Positions 58,723 to 64,000 of a DNA stretch of 64,000 nucleotides are shown piece after piece. The DNA is from an uncultured Pelagibacteraceae bacterium (lineage in GTDB: Bacteria > Pseudomonadota > Alphaproteobacteria > Pelagibacterales > AG-422-B15). The notes beneath the pieces are model-generated. The model worked only from the letters and a program-made list of their open reading frames with translations, made no database searches and was not told where the DNA came from. The stretch spans positions 1 to 64,000 of the forward strand of contig CACNSH010000001.1 in assembly GCA_902622985.1 (NCBI GenBank). The letters are read 5' to 3'. A program made the translations under genes and the position numbers. Position 1 is the stretch's first letter; each line of letters begins with the position of its first letter.

Positions 58723-58743
58723 AAGCTTATGTTGTACTATAAT
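58718..58743 (+). promoter_or_regulatory. Candidate betA promoter with 16-bp palindromic operator
   Basis: AACATAAGCTTATGTT (58718-58733) is a perfect 16-bp palindrome overlapping the divergent permease ATG. It is followed on the plus strand by TATAAT (58738-58743), 24 bases before the betA ATG. A weak -35 (TTTAAC, 58715-58720) would place the palindrome in the spacer, a common repressor position. Confidence 0.45.
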
Positions 58744-58766
58744 TACAAACTTTGGTAAAATTAGTT

Positions 58767-60401
58767 ATGCAATTTAATTCTTATAATTATATTATTATTG
58801 GTGCCGGAAGTGCGGGTTGTGTTCTGGCAAATAGACTTTCAGCTGATCCAGAGATAAATGTATTGTTAATAGAGTCAGGTCCATCGGATAAAACATGGAA
58901 AACCTCAATGCCAGCAGCTTTATTATACACAATGCATGACCCAAAATATAATTATTTATACGAAACTGAGCCTGAACCGTTCATGAACAATAGAAAAATG
59001 TTTTGCCCAAGAGGAAAGATGTTGGGAGGAAGTTCATCACACAACGGTATGGTTCATGTAAGAGGAAATCCAATGGATTTTGAAAACTGGGCTCAAAAAG
59101 ATCTTAAGTCATGGAATTATAATAATGTTCTTCCGTATTTTAAAAAATCAGAGTCAATTGAAGGATTAGATGAAACTTATAGGAATAAAAGCGGTCCTTT
59201 AAAACTATCTCGATCTTCGGAAGGCAATGAATTGAGTAAAGTCTACCTAGAAGCGGCAGAACAAGCCGGCTATGAGATAAATAATGACATGAATGGATAT
59301 AAGCAAGAGGGATTTGGTCTAATGGACACCACTATTTATGGAGGCAGAAGACAAAGTACGAGTGTAACTTACTTGCATCCAGTTATTAACAGAAGAAATC
59401 TTACCGTCATTACAAACACAATAGTAAACAAAGTTATCATTGAAAATAATAAAGCCGTTGGGGTTGAATGTACTACAGGAAGAGAGAGAAAAAAAATACA
59501 TGCTGAAAATGAAGTGATATTATCAGCGGGAGCAATAAATTCACCTCAACTTCTAATGCTTTCAGGTATAGGAAATGCTGAAGAACTAAAAAAATTAGAT
59601 ATTTCTGTTCAACATGACCTAAGAGGTGTAGGTGAAAATTTACAGGATCATCTTGAAACTTATTTACAATATGAGTGTACAAAGCCCGTTACACTTTACA
59701 CATCATATAATCCAATAAGAATGGCATTCATAGGGATAGAGTGGTTTATTTTTAAATCTGGAGTGGCAGCATATTCAAACTTAGAGACAGGTGGCTTCGT
59801 GAGAAGTAATGATATGGTTGATTATCCTAATATTCAGTATCACTTCTTTCCATCGCTTGTATTGGATCATGGAAGACAATCTCCAAGCTCTCATTCTTTT
59901 CAAGCGCATGTAGGACCAATGAGGCCAACAAGTAGAGGACATGTCAAATTAAAGTCAAACAATCCCTCAGCTTCACCCGCTATACAGTTTAATTATATGC
60001 AGACAGAGCATGATTTAAAAGAAATGAGAGATGGTATTAAAATTGCAAGGGAAATTTTTCATCAAAAAGCTTTTGATAAATATCGAGGAAAAGAAATTAA
60101 CCCTGGAATAAATTCAAGCTCTGAGGGTGATTTAAATGAATTCATTAAAAATAAAGGTGATACTGCTTATCATCCTTCTTGTACATGCAAGATGGGAAAA
60201 GATGAGTTATCTGTTGTCGATGAAGAGCTCAAAGTTTATGGGATTGAAAATTTAAGAGTTGTAGATGCTTCAATAATGCCAAATATCATTACAGGAAATC
60301 TCAATGCAACAACTGTGATGATCGCTGAAAAGGCATCTGATCTCATCCTCAAAAAAGAAACTTTACCTGGTGTAGAGAGCAGTTTTTATAGAGCAAGCTA
60401 G
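58767..60401 (+). CDS. betA: Choline dehydrogenase, BetA-type GMC oxidoreductase
   Basis: FAD enzyme of 544 residues that most resembles BetA, which oxidises choline to betaine aldehyde. FAD motif: [36 protein letters not shown] follows. The active-site His469 is in YHPSCTCKMG and Asn513 in NIITGNLNATTVMIAEK; that C-terminal segment is close to E. coli BetA as I remember it. I chose ATG 58767 over an upstream in-frame TTG. The partner aldehyde dehydrogenase could be the one at 45298. The stop interlocks with the convergent small membrane protein gene. Confidence 0.87.
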   Translation: MQFNSYNYIIIGAGSAGCVLANRLSADPEINVLLIESGPSDKTWKTSMPAALLYTMHDPKYNYLYETEPEPFMNNRKMFCPRGKMLGGSSSHNGMVHVRGNPMDFENWAQKDLKSWNYNNVLPYFKKSESIEGLDETYRNKSGPLKLSRSSEGNELSKVYLEAAEQAGYEINNDMNGYKQEGFGLMDTTIYGGRRQSTSVTYLHPVINRRNLTVITNTIVNKVIIENNKAVGVECTTGRERKKIHAENEVILSAGAINSPQLLMLSGIGNAEELKKLDISVQHDLRGVGENLQDHLETYLQYECTKPVTLYTSYNPIRMAFIGIEWFIFKSGVAAYSNLETGGFVRSNDMVDYPNIQYHFFPSLVLDHGRQSPSSHSFQAHVGPMRPTSRGHVKLKSNNPSASPAIQFNYMQTEHDLKEMRDGIKIAREIFHQKAFDKYRGKEINPGINSSSEGDLNEFIKNKGDTAYHPSCTCKMGKDELSVVDEELKVYGIENLRVVDASIMPNIITGNLNATTVMIAEKASDLILKKETLPGVESSFYRAS

Positions 60402-60685
60402 TAGTTAACTACTTTTTCTACTTGATTATTAGATAAATTCATTACCTCAATACGACCCTCACAAATAATAGCTAATTTGTCCTCACTTAGAGAAATAACT
60501 TTAGTTTTTTCACCCACAAGATCACATTTTTTTTCAATATTTATATCCTTCTCAGAATTATCAGTGGAAGTAAAAAAATCAATCTTGTATGATCGCTCAA
60601 TAATAGTAGTAATAACAATCGTGGTACCAATTAAAATTATAATTCCGAGAAATATAACTATAAATAACATAATTTTTTGGTACAT
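60398..60685 (-). CDS. Small single-pass membrane protein of unknown function next to rluD
   Basis: A 95-residue protein. One N-terminal membrane helix (about residues 4-27, IMLFIVIFLGIIILIGTTIV) is followed by a polar, probably periplasmic domain with CDLVGEKTKVISLSEDKLAI and ICEGRIEVMNL. Alphaproteobacteria often have such a short anchored protein (DUF6476-like) divergent from rluD; the family match is from memory and position. I used ATG 60685. A longer reading would run into rluD. Starts of the two divergent genes are 12 bases apart. Confidence 0.7.
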   Translation of the reverse strand: MYQKIMLFIVIFLGIIILIGTTIVITTIIERSYKIDFFTSTDNSEKDINIEKKCDLVGEKTKVISLSEDKLAIICEGRIEVMNLSNNQVEKVVNY

Positions 60686-60697
60686 CGTTATCTCATA

Positions 60698-61669
60698 ATG
60701 TTCTATCAATATAAAGTCAACCATAAGAAGCAAGTAGGCCAACGTATAGACAAATATATTGCTTTAAATTTGAAAGAATTTAGTAGGTCTAAAATAATTC
60801 AATTAATAAAGTCCTCCAATATTACAGTAAATAATAATATTGTAGATCCTGATTATAAGATCTCATTAGGCGATCATATTTCAGTGAATATAAAATTAGC
60901 AAATGAGACACCAATAATTGGTGAAAACATAAAATTAAATATTGTTTATGAAGATAAGGATTTGATAGTTATCAATAAACCTGCAGGTATTGTAATGCAC
61001 CCCGGCGCTGGAAATAAGACAGGTACAATTGTTAATGCTTTGATCAATCATTGTGGAGATGAATTAAAATTTGTAGGTGATGCTCAAAGGCCAGGAATAG
61101 TTCATCGAATTGATAAAGATACGAGTGGACTGGTTGTAATAGCTAAAAATGATTTTACCCATAAACATTTATCTGACCAATTTGCTGCTCACTCTATCGA
61201 AAGAGTTTATATTGCTGTATGCTGGAACAAAATCTCACCAGCAAATGGAAAAATTAAGTCACTCTTATCTAGAAGTAATAGGAATAGAACAAAAATGATG
61301 AGTTCTGTAAGTAGAGGTAAGGTTGCTATCACTCATTACAAGACACTAGAAAATTTAAAGAACAAAAAAAATCAAATTGTTGCCACAGTATTAGAATGTC
61401 GCTTAGAAACCGGAAGAACTCATCAAATAAGAGTGCATCTAACAGAAAAGGGAAATCCACTCATAGGAGATCGTACTTATGGGCGATCGCCTCAAAGTAA
61501 ACTAAAATCACTTTCAGAAAGCACGGTTCAATCGATTAAAATGTTGCCAGGACAGGCTCTGCATGCGCAATCTCTTGGGTTTCTTCATCCTAAAAAAGAA
61601 AAAATGCTTCATTTTCAGTCTGTTATGCCGGATTACTTGAGCAAATTGGTAAATTCAATTAAAAGCTGA
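60698..61669 (+). CDS. rluD: 23S rRNA pseudouridine synthase RluD
   Basis: Pseudouridylates helix 69 of 23S rRNA. The 323 residues have an N-terminal S4 domain (GQRIDKYIALNLKEFSRSKI) and the RluA-type catalytic domain with Asp139 in GIVHRIDKDTSGLVVIAK. RLETGRTHQIRVHL and GDRTYG follow. The aspartate position equals that of E. coli RluD. ATG 60698 gives the normal N-terminus. A TTG 21 bases upstream would lie in the divergent gene. rpoH follows 37 bases later. Confidence 0.94.
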   Translation: MFYQYKVNHKKQVGQRIDKYIALNLKEFSRSKIIQLIKSSNITVNNNIVDPDYKISLGDHISVNIKLANETPIIGENIKLNIVYEDKDLIVINKPAGIVMHPGAGNKTGTIVNALINHCGDELKFVGDAQRPGIVHRIDKDTSGLVVIAKNDFTHKHLSDQFAAHSIERVYIAVCWNKISPANGKIKSLLSRSNRNRTKMMSSVSRGKVAITHYKTLENLKNKKNQIVATVLECRLETGRTHQIRVHLTEKGNPLIGDRTYGRSPQSKLKSLSESTVQSIKMLPGQALHAQSLGFLHPKKEKMLHFQSVMPDYLSKLVNSIKS

Positions 61670-61706
61670 TCATTGATTTCTAGAAAAAAGTAACCATATT
61701 TTGAAT

Positions 61707-63877
<2,171 letters not shown>

Positions 63878-63891
63878 TTAATACCTTTATG

Positions 63892-64000
63892 TTATGAAAA
63901 ATATTTTGTTACGCTCTCAGTTAATTCGTCAATTGTATGCTGATTTCCACTTTCAATCATAACTCTTAAAAGAGGTTCAGTACCAGACATTCTAACTACG
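63892..64000 (-). CDS. glmM: Phosphoglucosamine mutase-like protein, C-terminal end only
   Basis: The last 35 codons of a gene that continues beyond the right edge. They read VVRMSGTEPLLRVMIESG and end ESVTKYFS. The R-x-SGTEPLxRVM motif is the phosphate-binding loop of the phosphohexomutase family. The following MIE-type segment resembles GlmM, which makes glucosamine-1-phosphate for cell-wall precursors. Another phosphohexomutase is possible because only the C-terminus is visible. Confidence 0.75.
   Translation of the reverse strand, partial: VVRMSGTEPLLRVMIESGNQHTIDELTESVTKYFS

Overview
The window is a contiguous piece of an AT-rich, very compact genome, about one third G+C in the lines I counted by hand. 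Gene order points to a streamlined marine alphaproteobacterium. The F0 ATP synthase genes stand alone as atpI-atpB-atpE-b'-b, with both b-type subunits. The aa3 oxidase set ctaC-ctaD-ctaB-small ORF-ctaG-ctaE-surf1 runs into thrC and has tldD divergent to it. An HDAC-xseB-ispA run and an rluD/rpoH neighbourhood are also typical. I cannot name the genus. AT-rich oceanic lineages such as AEGEAN-169/HIMB59-like or SAR116-like bacteria are reasonable guesses.

Layout. 1-6.2 kb: the 3' part of a short smc, the F0 genes, thrB-rnhA. 6.2-14.2 kb (minus): peroxiredoxin, acetyltransferase, thrC, and the cytochrome c oxidase structural and assembly genes. 14.4-24.8 kb: tldD; a minus-strand run of gamma-carbonic-anhydrase-like protein, GMC alcohol dehydrogenase, penicillin-acylase-type hydrolase and acyl-CoA ligase; a thioredoxin-fold protein; a glycosyltransferase; tRNA-Met; mnmA. 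24.8-41.7 kb: housekeeping (cysQ, a dihydroorotase, a heptosyltransferase-like gene, tRNA-Leu, nadABC, a dimeric-type glycyl-tRNA synthetase, an S49 peptidase, ispB, aroC, ispA, xseB, a deacetylase-like gene, tsaC). A small patch around tRNA-Arg follows (2OG-Fe oxygenase, cupin, GIY-YIG), then a 38-residue lipoprotein with its own promoter and terminator, and a KAS III.

41.7-60.4 kb is the most interesting part: a catabolic hub for methylated-amine osmolytes. A minus-strand run (aldehyde dehydrogenase, acetoacetyl-CoA synthetase, and a hydroxylase plus HD-oxygenase pair resembling TmpA/TmpB) is divergent from a plus-strand run (BKACE, carnitine 3-dehydrogenase, gamma-butyrobetaine hydroxylase, DMSP lyase dddP). 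After these come betaine-homocysteine methyltransferase, dimethylglycine dehydrogenase, a ProXWV-type betaine ABC importer, a DMT permease and a BetA-type choline dehydrogenase. Read together: gamma-butyrobetaine to carnitine to dehydrocarnitine to betainyl-CoA plus acetoacetate; choline and possibly a trimethylamino-phosphonate also to glycine betaine; then betaine to dimethylglycine (making methionine) to sarcosine plus a one-carbon unit. The dddP gene differs sharply in base composition from its surroundings and looks horizontally acquired.

60.4-64 kb: a small membrane protein, rluD, rpoH, purA and the 3' end of a glmM-like gene. Packing is extreme. Seven convergent gene pairs overlap by exactly four bases with interlocked stop codons, and no gene-free stretch exceeds about 300 bases. 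No insertion sequence, CRISPR array or rRNA was seen.
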